64,000 nt of DNA, taken from NCBI GenBank assembly GCA_017619375.1, contig JAFZSL010000077.1:19974-83973 (forward strand), given 5' to 3'. This document shows, piece after piece, positions 26,488-34,381 of the stretch. Below the pieces are notes generated by a model, which saw nothing but the letters and a program-made list of their open reading frames with translations, was not told where the DNA came from and searched no databases. Position 1 is the first letter of the stretch; the number at the start of each line of letters is the position of its first letter. This stretch comes from Prevotella sp. Its GTDB lineage: Bacteria; Bacteroidota; Bacteroidia; Bacteroidales; Bacteroidaceae. The position numbers were made by a program, and so were the translations under genes.

Positions 26488-27771
26488 TTAAAAAGATCTA
26501 TTATAAAACAATGAAAGCACACTACCATAATGAAGAAATCCTTTGGGTGTCAGATATAACATCGTGCCAATCTTTTCAATGTAATTATTGTTCAGCAAGA
26601 AGTCCAATTCATTTTCAAATACTACATTAGGGTCAGAATGAAGTATTTCCTCCATCACAGACAAATCTATCATTCCGCAATAGCCACTGATGGCTACATA
26701 TTTTGAAAGAAGTTCTCTTGGCGGAAGTTTGTAAGAGTCACCGCCTTTTTCAAATGTTTTCTTAGAAAGGCAGAATTTCAGCGACTCACCATTTTTCCCA
26801 ATGTTATATGAGATTCCTGTATCGTTTTTACTCTGTGCAGCAATACCGAATCCTTTATAGGAACCATTTTTCATCATGCGATGCTGGAGGTATGACGACA
26901 AGCCATAGTCACCAATCAATGAGAATGTGTTCATGCCAAAGCGTCCTTTATATCCCAGCCCTGTTATTAAATCATAGAGGTGCGAATATTGCTCAAAACG
27001 TTGCTCGGCAGTTGCAATAGGATACCTGTTTAGCATATTTGTTCGAAGTTCATAAACAGTTAGGTGCTCGGGCATCAATTTTTCCACGACCTTCATTGTG
27101 GCTTTCATTTCTTCTTTCGTCTGATGAACAAAACCGTACATAAGATCCAGGTTGATGGTGTTAACGCCCTGCTGTCTGCAGATGCGGAAGATATCGGCCA
27201 TCCTTTGTGTTTGTCCATTATCTCTGTTGTTATCTCGCAGAAAGGTACAATTCGTACTCTGCAATCCGAAGGAGATTCGGCTGAAGATATCAGAATGTTC
27301 GCTAATGATTGCTATCTTTTTTTCATCAATCGTATTAAACGTCGCTTCTATACTGCCCTGAAAGTCTTTCGCCCTTTTGATACGTCTGGCATATCCGGCA
27401 GCCATTTTAATAAGCATTGCAAAATTCTCTATGCTTAAGGCTGTCGGTGTGCCACCTCCAATATCAAAACCTCTCAAAATGGTTTTCCCAGTGACATATT
27501 GCTCCACGAACTCATGCATGTCGCCGTCAACGATATCCAGATATTCATGTTCTATGGAATCTGATGTCTTTTTATACTTGATGTATTCGCAATATCTACA
27601 CAAACTTTGGCAGAATGGTATGTGTATGTAAAACGACAAGTCGTCGACATCATCAAACGACAACGTATCTGATACCTTCCATGTACTCCAGTCGGAAGGA
27701 TGCAAAGGATAGGAAGTGTTGTAATCACTTATATCCTTTCTGGTCTCAAAAAGCTTTTCTGTCTCAGTCAT
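26488..27771 (-). CDS. HemW/HemN-like radical SAM enzyme
   Basis: A 427-residue radical SAM protein. SFYIHIPFCQSLCRYCEY (about 45-62) holds the CxxxCxxC iron-sulfur motif; GGGTPTALS, IEATFNTIDEKK and RISFGLQSTN follow as in HemW/coproporphyrinogen-III-oxidase-like proteins, with a C-terminal winged region (LTPKGFLHYG). It is the last gene of a tight operon, starting 2 bp after another radical SAM gene. HemW-like proteins act in haem handling or methylate or modify other substrates. The operon context with an unknown protein argues against simple haem insertion, but the substrate is unknown. Confidence 0.8.
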   Translation of the reverse strand: MTETEKLFETRKDISDYNTSYPLHPSDWSTWKVSDTLSFDDVDDLSFYIHIPFCQSLCRYCEYIKYKKTSDSIEHEYLDIVDGDMHEFVEQYVTGKTILRGFDIGGGTPTALSIENFAMLIKMAAGYARRIKRAKDFQGSIEATFNTIDEKKIAIISEHSDIFSRISFGLQSTNCTFLRDNNRDNGQTQRMADIFRICRQQGVNTINLDLMYGFVHQTKEEMKATMKVVEKLMPEHLTVYELRTNMLNRYPIATAEQRFEQYSHLYDLITGLGYKGRFGMNTFSLIGDYGLSSYLQHRMMKNGSYKGFGIAAQSKNDTGISYNIGKNGESLKFCLSKKTFEKGGDSYKLPPRELLSKYVAISGYCGMIDLSVMEEILHSDPNVVFENELDFLLNNNYIEKIGTMLYLTPKGFLHYGSVLSLFYNRSF

Positions 27772-27773
27772 TA

Positions 27774-28664
27774 TTAGAAAATTATATTGTTGTCGTGAAA
27801 CCCTTGTCTAAGATGTTGGCCGTCGAAGACAACTGACGATTCGCAATAGTTCGGATTCATATAATTACGCATATAGATTTCCACAATTCTACCGTCTCTA
27901 TTATAGAGATAATTACTGCATTTACAATTCTTTCCTCTGTTCTTGGATTTGGTAAAATAGACGTGTGGAATGCTGTCAATCCTTATCTCTTCAAGATCGA
28001 TGAAATGCTCCTTGCTGTATTTGTTGACAGGCATAAGACCGACAAAACCAATTCTGGGAATGCCAATGTCGATTGTCCTGTCGAGCATCTTCTTGGCTTC
28101 CTTGGGCGAATCTATATACCCTCTGATAAGATTACAACTCAGATTCAGTTTGTCGATATCTATTCCTTCAAATTCTATTGCCTTTGAAGGTATGTGACAG
28201 TTGTATATCTCAGAGAGAACACCCATGTCATAATGGTGCATGGAAATAGATATGGAATCGAAACGTGCCATGCGCATCATTTCCTGTGACTTTGGCAGCA
28301 GGCCATTCGTGTTCAAATGCAAGTGGATGTGTTGATATTTTGGTGATGCATTAAGTTTCTCTATGATTCGGTTTACAGTTTCCGGCACAACCGAAGGCTC
28401 ACCTCCTGTGATGTTCAATCGGTTAAGGATTATGCGCTGATTTAATATTTCATCAATACAGGCAAATAGTTTATCCACATCAAACAGATGTCGGTCCTGT
28501 GTGTGACCGGCATTTGAGCAGAAAGGACAGTTTGCATTACAAGCATTCGTCACTTTGGCGAAAAGATTTAGACTCGGCGGAACAGGAACTCCTAAGGAGT
28601 CCCCGTTCCCGCACCCCATGCGTTTAATCAGGATGTTATGACCAAACAGTTTATACTCAGTCAT
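27774..28664 (-). CDS. MoaA-like radical SAM enzyme
   Basis: A 296-residue radical SAM protein. FAKVTNACNANCPFCSNAG carries CxxxCxxC near residues 40-50, NITGGEPS is the SAM-binding motif and HLHLNTNGLL is the strand that follows. The C-terminal part has CKCSNYLYNRDGRIVEIYM, which may hold extra cysteines, though no full SPASM set is seen. I place the start at ATG 28664 rather than an upstream TTG (28688), which lies close to the preceding gene's stop. It sits 2 bp upstream of the HemW-like gene and 36 bp after the unknown 300-residue gene, so the three act together (inference). Confidence 0.8.
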   Translation of the reverse strand: MTEYKLFGHNILIKRMGCGNGDSLGVPVPPSLNLFAKVTNACNANCPFCSNAGHTQDRHLFDVDKLFACIDEILNQRIILNRLNITGGEPSVVPETVNRIIEKLNASPKYQHIHLHLNTNGLLPKSQEMMRMARFDSISISMHHYDMGVLSEIYNCHIPSKAIEFEGIDIDKLNLSCNLIRGYIDSPKEAKKMLDRTIDIGIPRIGFVGLMPVNKYSKEHFIDLEEIRIDSIPHVYFTKSKNRGKNCKCSNYLYNRDGRIVEIYMRNYMNPNYCESSVVFDGQHLRQGFHDNNIIF

Positions 28665-28700
28665 TGATGAAGTTATTATCCTTGGCAATTACCTTTAACC

Positions 28701-29603
28701 CTAATCGCGTTCTGTGTCCGAAGAAGAACATCCTGATTTTTTGTCAAGGATGCTCTGAAGTAATCCATGCTCATACCAGAACGGATAACGGTTGGGACCT
28801 TTACCTTCACCGCAAGATTCAATGAATCTTCTCTCGTCCTCTACTGCTACCAGGACAGGCCCATAAAATTCTTTTGTATTTGGGAAAAAGACTTCAGGAT
28901 GGCAAGGTCCGTCATCAGAATAATGAGCATCCACTAATGCTTCAAGCCCCATTTCTTTTTTACCCGTCTGATATTCGTCAATCATTTTTTTCTGAAGTTT
29001 CTCATTATCCAAAACGCCATTTTCATCAGATATATATTCCCATAGGGAATCAAGTGCCCAGAAGAACGAAAAATAGGGATAAGCATGTCCACCCATTGGA
29101 AAGCAGAAGAACATTTTGTCATTCAGCCAACTTTTACTAAGGTCTCCATCAGGTGTTTCTTCATCGAATAAGTGTTGACAAAAGTCTTCACGGATTTGTT
29201 CAACTGAAGTATATTTGCGAAAATAGTTGAAATACATCAACAATCCAACAAATTTGAAAACGTCGCGTTGGGCCATTATTCTTTCATACTTGTCATCCTT
29301 ATCGGTCGTGATGCTTTCAAGAAGCTTTTCTCTGAGTGCATCACAATCAAGTTGCCCATTATGGAAAAGGCTTTCATCATTCAATAATCCCGCATTAACA
29401 TGCTGTCGCGTCAACTCCCCGATTGTTCCCCGTTTCATATATCTGTCCATGATAGGGGCAATTCCATCATAAACTTCTTGAGCAGATTTGAAATGTTTTT
29501 CCTCGTTGAGTTCCTTAATGATATCGCAGAGAGTCTGCACTTGACCATATTCCTCTTGTGTGGAAAGACGTAAAGATGAAAAATGTTTTGGTTTCATATT
29601 CAT
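28701..29603 (-). CDS. unrecognised 300-residue protein of the radical SAM operon
   Basis: I do not recognise this protein. It is acidic and mostly helical, without a signal peptide or membrane helix. It has an aromatic, His-containing stretch (FFCFPMGGHAYPYFSFFWAL, about 165-190), a later HYSDDGPCHPEVFFPNTKEF and a Ser/Cys-rich C-terminus (GCSSSDTERD). The Cys-rich tail at the extreme end is a possible modification site, but this is only a guess. Position as first gene before two radical SAM enzymes suggests a substrate, scaffold or partner. The start is ATG 29603; MKPKHF, 6 bp downstream, is an alternative. Confidence 0.55.
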   Translation of the reverse strand: MNMKPKHFSSLRLSTQEEYGQVQTLCDIIKELNEEKHFKSAQEVYDGIAPIMDRYMKRGTIGELTRQHVNAGLLNDESLFHNGQLDCDALREKLLESITTDKDDKYERIMAQRDVFKFVGLLMYFNYFRKYTSVEQIREDFCQHLFDEETPDGDLSKSWLNDKMFFCFPMGGHAYPYFSFFWALDSLWEYISDENGVLDNEKLQKKMIDEYQTGKKEMGLEALVDAHYSDDGPCHPEVFFPNTKEFYGPVLVAVEDERRFIESCGEGKGPNRYPFWYEHGLLQSILDKKSGCSSSDTERD

Positions 29604-30054
29604 TTTGTTTATAAGGTTTATAATGTCATGTATTAATACCAGATATTGAGAAAAGGTAAATCATTATTATCCACAAAAAATCGCCAAGTGTAATCTTGCA
29701 CTATTCAATCAAATAAAGAATGATTTTTGTAAATTGTAAATTTCTATTGATTAATCTTGTATGAATATTGTCTGATGTGCAAATACTTGTACTTGTCTCT
29801 CGACTGTTGGCAATTCGCCAGCCATTGGCGGGCGAATTATCGTAATAGACCATTCTTCATAGAATTGTCTCATATTTTTCAAAGAGCTTTTAAGGGTGCC
29901 GGACAGGCAGAGCGTCAGCGAATGTAGAAATACACCATTCATCACATTTTTAGGCAGAATATCCCAGATTTTTAGCGATATCCTCAACTATCCGTAAATT
30001 TGCAGTGTCAAATATGACAAAAAAGTCGAAGAATTAATTTAAATAGTGATTAAT
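29604..30054. other. divergent intergenic region
   Basis: Contains a minus-strand open stretch (29751-29987) that I do not recognise and consider non-coding or a remnant. The -7 box TAAATTTG (29995-30002, with TTTA at 29971-29974) is a plausible promoter for the gene at 30055. Confidence 0.45.
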
Positions 30055-30849
30055 ATGAAAAGAATAGTATTTTGGTCAATATTATTAGTTGTGACCTTGT
30101 TCATGTCAATGACAGCCCAAGCTGAGACACAGGACGTAGGCGGACGAGTAATAGACCAAAACGGTGAGCCGCTCGGGTTTGTAAGTGTGGCCCTGCTCTC
30201 GGCAGACTCCACTTATATCCAGGGTGCTACGAGTGATGAGAACGGTGCGTTTATGATTCATACAACAGATGCCTGCTGCATCCTGCGTCTCTCGTTCATT
30301 GGTTACAAGACAACGTTTGTCGATGTAAGCGGTACGGACGTGGGTACCATACAAATGGACGAAGACCTGCCGGTGCTCAGTGAGATTATCGTAAAAGGCC
30401 AGATGCCGAAGACGAAACTGACGGGCAACTCGATGGTGACCACCATTCAGGGAACCGTTTCGTTTAACTCGCCTTTAATGTATATTGATTCGGATGGCAT
30501 TGCCCACCACTATGGCTATGAGGAAGGCACGAAGAAAACGATATTGATTTCGACAGCAGGACTGCCTAACATGAAGGGAAACTTCGACGGGCTGCTGTTT
30601 GCCATGCACCATATGTATGGCAAGAATATCAGTTACATCTGCTGTGCCGAGGGATCGCTCTTTATAAGTCCAAACACCGAGAGTATAACCAGTCCTTATT
30701 TGGCCAAAGTAAGACAAGCAGGTGCAGAGTACAAGGAAACAGAACGGATATCAGATGATACTCAGACTTATCTCGATACGCCGATGCTTCCTGCCGAAGC
30801 ATTCGTTAAGACCGTCAATGGTATTTTTGAAGGAATGTTGAAAAAATGA
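30055..30849 (+). CDS. chimera: carboxypeptidase-regulatory-like N-terminus fused to a flavodoxin-like C-terminus
   Basis: A 264-residue protein. Signal peptide (1-23), then a CarboxypepD_reg-like beta-sandwich (about 27-105: GGRVIDQNGEPLGFVSVALL, GFxIxTT-type turn, FIGYKTTFVDV). The start of an outer-membrane beta-barrel family follows (SEIIVKGQMPKTKLTGNSMV, TTIQGT), which normally continues into a barrel of several hundred residues. Instead the frame passes into SFNSPLMYIDSDG, then GNFDGLLFAMHHMYGKNISY and TPMLPAEAFVKTVNGIFEGM, the C-terminal half of a flavodoxin/FMN-reductase-type protein. The FMN-binding N-terminal half is missing. This looks like an in-frame deletion join; a working product seems unlikely. 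Confidence 0.65.
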   Translation: MKRIVFWSILLVVTLFMSMTAQAETQDVGGRVIDQNGEPLGFVSVALLSADSTYIQGATSDENGAFMIHTTDACCILRLSFIGYKTTFVDVSGTDVGTIQMDEDLPVLSEIIVKGQMPKTKLTGNSMVTTIQGTVSFNSPLMYIDSDGIAHHYGYEEGTKKTILISTAGLPNMKGNFDGLLFAMHHMYGKNISYICCAEGSLFISPNTESITSPYLAKVRQAGAEYKETERISDDTQTYLDTPMLPAEAFVKTVNGIFEGMLKK

Positions 30850-30910
30850 TTTCATACTCCTGCTGGAACAACATCGAAGGAGTAACGAAAATGATAGGTA
30901 TTATTGTTAA

Positions 30911-31189
30911 ATGATTATCCGCATCTATCCGTATATGACGCTGAAAGCGTCACCTCTCAATAACCGTAGTGTCTGCGGCATGTCAGAAGGGATTGCCTGC
31001 ACTCTGAAAGAGTGCCCCATCAGCAACATTTGGGCGACCCCTTCAGGGTCGATGCTCTTCCATCGCATTTTCCATCCAGGGGTGCTACGCACACCCCGGC
31101 TACTGAAAGGTGACCCTTCCAGGGTCTCGTGCGCTCCGGCTACAGAAAGATGACCTTTATGGGTTTACGGCAAATAGCGGATAATCATT
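30911..31189. mobile_element. 279-bp MITE-like element with 8-bp target duplication
   Basis: Perfect 13-bp inverted ends AATGATTATCCGC (30911-30923) and GCGGATAATCATT (31177-31189), flanked on both sides by TATTGTTA (30903-30910 and 31190-31197). Inside are five short hairpins, such as GACGCT-gaa-AGCGTC (30938-30952), CACTCT-gaa-AGAGTG (31000-31014), GACCC-cttca-GGGTC (31036-31050) and GACCCttccaGGGTC (31112-31126). There is no transposase, so movement would need one in trans. It ends 15 bp before the ATG of the next gene. Confidence 0.75.
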
Positions 31190-31212
31190 TATTGTTATAT
31201 AATATAAGAAAT

Positions 31213-32016
31213 ATGGGAAAAATGAAGTTCTGTCAGAGTTGTGGAATGCCACTGGCTGACGAGGTACTCGGCACAAATGTTGACGGTAGTAAGAACGAAG
31301 ATTATTGCATGTATTGCTATAGGGATGGAAAATTCCTGCAGGACTGCACAATGGACGAGATGATTGAGCATTGCGCCCAGTTCGTAGGTGCTGTGAACGG
31401 ACGGAGCAGCGAGAGCCATGCAAGCTCGTTTGCAGATGGCCGAGTCGTGACGGACGAAGGCAAAGCCAACGAGGGTTTGCCCAATCCGATTACAAAAGAG
31501 GAGTATATCGGACAGATGAAGATGTACTTCCCTCAACTGAAACGTTGGCGTAAGACACTTGCCGTTAGCGATGATGAGGCTATGAAGGTCAATCCAGCTT
31601 TGGCTGGGATTAAAGAGCTTATCGCCCAGATGGCCGACTCGCTGCCTATTGCCTATATCTCATCAGTAGATAATGAGGGCTATCCCTGCACTAAGGCCAT
31701 GTTGGCACCACGTAAACGCGAGGGCATCAAAGTCTTTTATTTTACCACAAACACCTTCTCTCTGCGTGTAGCCCACTACAAGGCGAATCCCAAGGCCAGC
31801 ATCTATTTCTGCGATGCCAAGGGTTTCAAGGGTATGATGCTTCGTGGCACGATGGAAGTGCTGACCGATGCTAAGAGTAAGGAGATGATTTGGCGTAAGG
31901 GCGATACGCAGTACTATCCTGGTGGCGTGACAGATCCCAACTATTGTGTACTAAAGTTTACTGCCACCGATGGCCGTTTCTATAGCGATTTTTATCCACG
32001 TAGTTTTTTCCTTTAA
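31213..32016 (+). CDS. zinc-ribbon / pyridoxamine-5'-phosphate-oxidase-like fusion protein
   Basis: A 267-residue protein. The N-terminus (MKFCQSCGMPLADEVLGTN, then DYCMYCYRDGKF) is a putative zinc ribbon with two Cys pairs. The rest (about 115-267) is a PNPOx-like flavin-binding barrel of the general stress protein 26 type (PIAYISSVDNEGYPCTKAML, KVFYFTTNTFSLRVAHYKAN, YYPGGVTDPNYCVLKF). Members bind FMN or similar cofactors and are tied to stress defence. The start at ATG 31213 fits the zinc ribbon. A longer frame upstream runs into the MITE-like element and is rejected. It stands in a group with an isochorismatase-like gene 3 bp downstream. Confidence 0.82.
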   Translation: MGKMKFCQSCGMPLADEVLGTNVDGSKNEDYCMYCYRDGKFLQDCTMDEMIEHCAQFVGAVNGRSSESHASSFADGRVVTDEGKANEGLPNPITKEEYIGQMKMYFPQLKRWRKTLAVSDDEAMKVNPALAGIKELIAQMADSLPIAYISSVDNEGYPCTKAMLAPRKREGIKVFYFTTNTFSLRVAHYKANPKASIYFCDAKGFKGMMLRGTMEVLTDAKSKEMIWRKGDTQYYPGGVTDPNYCVLKFTATDGRFYSDFYPRSFFL

Positions 32017-32019
32017 AGT

Positions 32020-32499
32020 ATGCAAACGAAAGCACTTGTCGTTATCGACATCCAGAATGACATCACGAAGCACTACCGCGACATTGTTAACAATATCAAC
32101 ACTGCTGTCGAATGGGCAGTATCTGAGGGGATGCACGTCGTCTACATCAAGCACAACAACATCACCGCCGGCACCCGTACCTTTAAGCCTGGCACTCGTG
32201 GCGAGGAGTTGGTACCAGAATTAAAGGTCGTTTCGGATAATATCTTTGTGAAGACAAAGAGTAACGCTTTGACGAGCGAAGCGTTTTGCTCGTTCATTGA
32301 GACTAACGGTATCACGGAGTTCTATATCGCGGGTGCTGATGCTACCGCTTGTGTGAAGTCCACTTGTTTCAATATGCGAAAAGCAGGCTATACGGTGTAT
32401 GTTTTTTCTGACTGTGTCACCAGCTATGATCTAAAGAAACTGCCAGAGATGTTGGCCTACTACGCTAAACAGGGTTGTGAATTAATCACTATACAATAA
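32020..32499 (+). CDS. isochorismatase-family cysteine hydrolase
   Basis: A 159-residue cysteine hydrolase. The catalytic triad pattern is present: Asp10 in LVVIDIQND, a Lys at about 78-80 in NIFVKTKSNA and Cys111 in GADATACVKS, each as in the nicotinamidase/isochorismatase fold. The protein is shorter than typical nicotinamidases and lacks their zinc-binding His set, so the substrate is unknown. It is 3 bp from the zinc-ribbon/PNPOx gene and 20 bp before the DUF3795 fusion gene. Confidence 0.85.
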   Translation: MQTKALVVIDIQNDITKHYRDIVNNINTAVEWAVSEGMHVVYIKHNNITAGTRTFKPGTRGEELVPELKVVSDNIFVKTKSNALTSEAFCSFIETNGITEFYIAGADATACVKSTCFNMRKAGYTVYVFSDCVTSYDLKKLPEMLAYYAKQGCELITIQ

Positions 32500-32519
32500 G
32501 AAATAGACGATCTAATAAT

Positions 32520-33233
32520 ATGGGTTATAGAGAAGAGGCTATAGAATGCGTTAAGGATCATGTCCTCCCGTTACATAAGCAAATCTATGCCAAGTATAAT
32601 GGGGATTTCGACAAGATCTACTCGGAAGGGTACGATAGCAAGTGGTATCAGGGTCGGGTTATTGTGCCTGGGGAGGTTTATGAACTGAGTTATCTGGATT
32701 GTTCGTGCCCCAAAGTGAAATGTGGACTCAGGAGCAATCCGGAACAATGCGAATGCTCCAGGCAAAGTATTTTATATATTCTGTCGCAGCTTGAACCTGG
32801 CAGCCAGTTCGATGTCCGGATTGAGAATACGATTCTCAGGGGAGGCGATCGTTGTACTTTCAGGATAGCGAGGCGTGCCGGTATGAAGCGATTGACTGCC
32901 GTCTGCGGGCTCGACTGCGAGAAGTGCGATGCCTACATTGCCACGAAGAACAATGACCAGGTACTGCAGGAAAAGACGGCCAAACTTTGGGCAGAACTGA
33001 ACAATGCTCCTATTCTTCCTGAGCACATCAACTGTGAGGGTTGCCGTAAGGACAGTGCCAAGACGGTGTTTTGCAACGCGTTGTGTGAGATTCGGAAGTG
33101 CGCCATCCCCAAAGGATTAGAGACCTGCGGTGATTGCCCGGAGAAGGAAACTTGCCCTAAGGTCGGCGCCATCTGGCAGCACAATCCTCAGGCCAAGGAT
33201 AACCTTGAAGGGCGATCGACATTCCTCAAATAA
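32520..33233 (+). CDS. fusion protein with C-terminal DUF3795 cysteine-rich domain
   Basis: A 237-residue protein. The N-terminal half (about 1-115) has SYLDCSCPKVKCGLRSNP, CECSRQSILYIL and TILRGGDRCTFRI, resembling the small L-2-amino-thiazoline-4-carboxylic-acid-hydrolase-like family. The C-terminal half is DUF3795: VCGLDCEKCDAYIATKNND, then INCEGCRKD, FCNALCEIRKCAI and CGDCPEKETCPKV. The many cysteine pairs suggest metal binding. The two domains also occur separately in Bacteroidota; here they form one chain. Role unknown. Confidence 0.75.
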   Translation: MGYREEAIECVKDHVLPLHKQIYAKYNGDFDKIYSEGYDSKWYQGRVIVPGEVYELSYLDCSCPKVKCGLRSNPEQCECSRQSILYILSQLEPGSQFDVRIENTILRGGDRCTFRIARRAGMKRLTAVCGLDCEKCDAYIATKNNDQVLQEKTAKLWAELNNAPILPEHINCEGCRKDSAKTVFCNALCEIRKCAIPKGLETCGDCPEKETCPKVGAIWQHNPQAKDNLEGRSTFLK

Positions 33234-33362
33234 CAACTACCCTCAAATTCCTTGGGACCGCCTGTCTGTTGTCCTGTAATCCGGCAGGTGCGGATATTAT
33301 GAATTACGTCTTCGTTTTTCACTTTCATCTGATTCTGGAGGTGTGAACTTTTATTTCTTTTT

Positions 33363-33394
33363 TTTGCTGTAGAAATGAAAATATGTTATCTTTG
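33363..33394 (+). promoter_or_regulatory. consensus promoter without an annotated downstream gene
   Basis: TTTG (33363-33366), 20 bases, TATCTTTG (33387-33394). The next 267 bp before the convergent TlpA-like gene hold no plus-strand ORF of note, only a GC-rich stretch, direct repeats and a palindrome. It may produce a small RNA or be a leftover of a deleted gene. Confidence 0.55.
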
Positions 33395-33533
33395 CATTTG
33401 GAAAGATTAGAGGCGACAGCACCTACCTCTTCATTTGGCTGACCGGGGGTTTTAGACGGCGGCAGCGTCTTTCCATTTTGATGGCTGAGTATACCTTACA
33501 TTTTGGGTGTAAGTGTTGTCCATGATTGCAAAT

Positions 33534-33630
33534 CCACCTGAACATTCTTGGCGTTGTTTGCCACCTGAACATTCTTGGTGGTCCAGAAAATCAAAATCCA
33601 TTGTGAACGTTGTGAGTTCACAATGGATTT
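33534..33630. repeat. direct repeats and a perfect 15-bp palindrome
   Basis: CCACCTGAACATTCTTGG occurs at 33534-33551 and 33561-33578 (27-bp period). AAATCCATTGTGAAC (33594-33608) and its complement (33616-33630) form a perfect stem with loop GTTGTGA; a decayed copy lies at 26157-26191. Next to the 3' end of the TlpA-like gene, it could act as a terminator. Confidence 0.65.
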
Positions 33631-33661
33631 CAACAAAACAATCTTTGTCTATTCCCCTTTA

Positions 33662-34381
33662 TTAATTGTCTAATAACTTCAGGATGGCTTCACGGACATT
33701 GGAGGCCATGCTGGGACGCGGAGCATCATTGGTGACGATGGTGCCATTGGTGTCAACCAGCAGATAGGTGGGGAAACTGCTGATGTTGAGATATTCCTCC
33801 ACTGCCTGTTGCTGATTGTAGGGCAGCCGCAGGTTCACGCAGTTCTCTCCATCAAGTCCGATGGTTTGTGTAGCCTTCTGCCAAGCCTCTTCGGGCGAAT
33901 TGTTGGCAAAGTACATGTAGGTGACGGGCAGTCCTTTGAGGGTTTCGTGCAATTCCTCCAGGTGTCCCATCTCTTTCATGCAAGGACCGCACCATGTCCC
34001 CCAGAAGTCCACGTAGATGACGCGGCCGCGATAGGGAGCGATGAGTTTCTGAAAGATGTCCTTGCCTTCCTCCATGTTCTCGATTGACTTCTTCGCCAAT
34101 GCCTCGGCTTCCTCGGCAGAAACGGGTGCATTCGCAGCCAAGGCCTGGTTGATGTGGTTTTGCAACCGGACAAAATATTCGGCACCAAGTTGACTGCGCA
34201 AGTATTCCTCGCGCTCGGGTGTCAGGTCGAGTCCACAATTAGACAAGAAATAACATGATTTCATCATCTGCTTCACCTCGTACGATGCATCCAAGGCATC
34301 TATCACCGAGCATTTTTGTTTAAACTGATACAGTTTAGAGTCTGATTCTTCCCCAGGGATTTCCTTCTTTCTTGTTCTCAT
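33662..34381 (-). CDS. TlpA-like thioredoxin-fold protein without signal peptide
   Basis: A 239-residue protein with a thioredoxin-like domain in its C-terminal half: VIYVDFWGTWCGPCMKEMGH (121-140) holds the redox WCGPC (Cys131/Cys134), and ISSFPTYLLVDTNGTI carries the cis-Pro. The N-terminal 110 residues match the end of the helical region seen in larger Bacteroidales AhpC/TlpA periplasmic proteins. There is no signal peptide, unlike those relatives, so it is probably 5'-truncated and perhaps now cytoplasmic. Its ATG overlaps the helicase stop (ATGA, 34378-34381). A frame extending further into the helicase gene is a shadow. Confidence 0.7.
   Translation of the reverse strand: MRTRKKEIPGEESDSKLYQFKQKCSVIDALDASYEVKQMMKSCYFLSNCGLDLTPEREEYLRSQLGAEYFVRLQNHINQALAANAPVSAEEAEALAKKSIENMEEGKDIFQKLIAPYRGRVIYVDFWGTWCGPCMKEMGHLEELHETLKGLPVTYMYFANNSPEEAWQKATQTIGLDGENCVNLRLPYNQQQAVEEYLNISSFPTYLLVDTNGTIVTNDAPRPSMASNVREAILKLLDN

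Noticed and set aside
29751-29987. 78-codon minus-strand ORF in the 29.6-30.0 kb gap
   Set aside because: No homology recognised and no start signal; possibly a decayed gene but not supportable.
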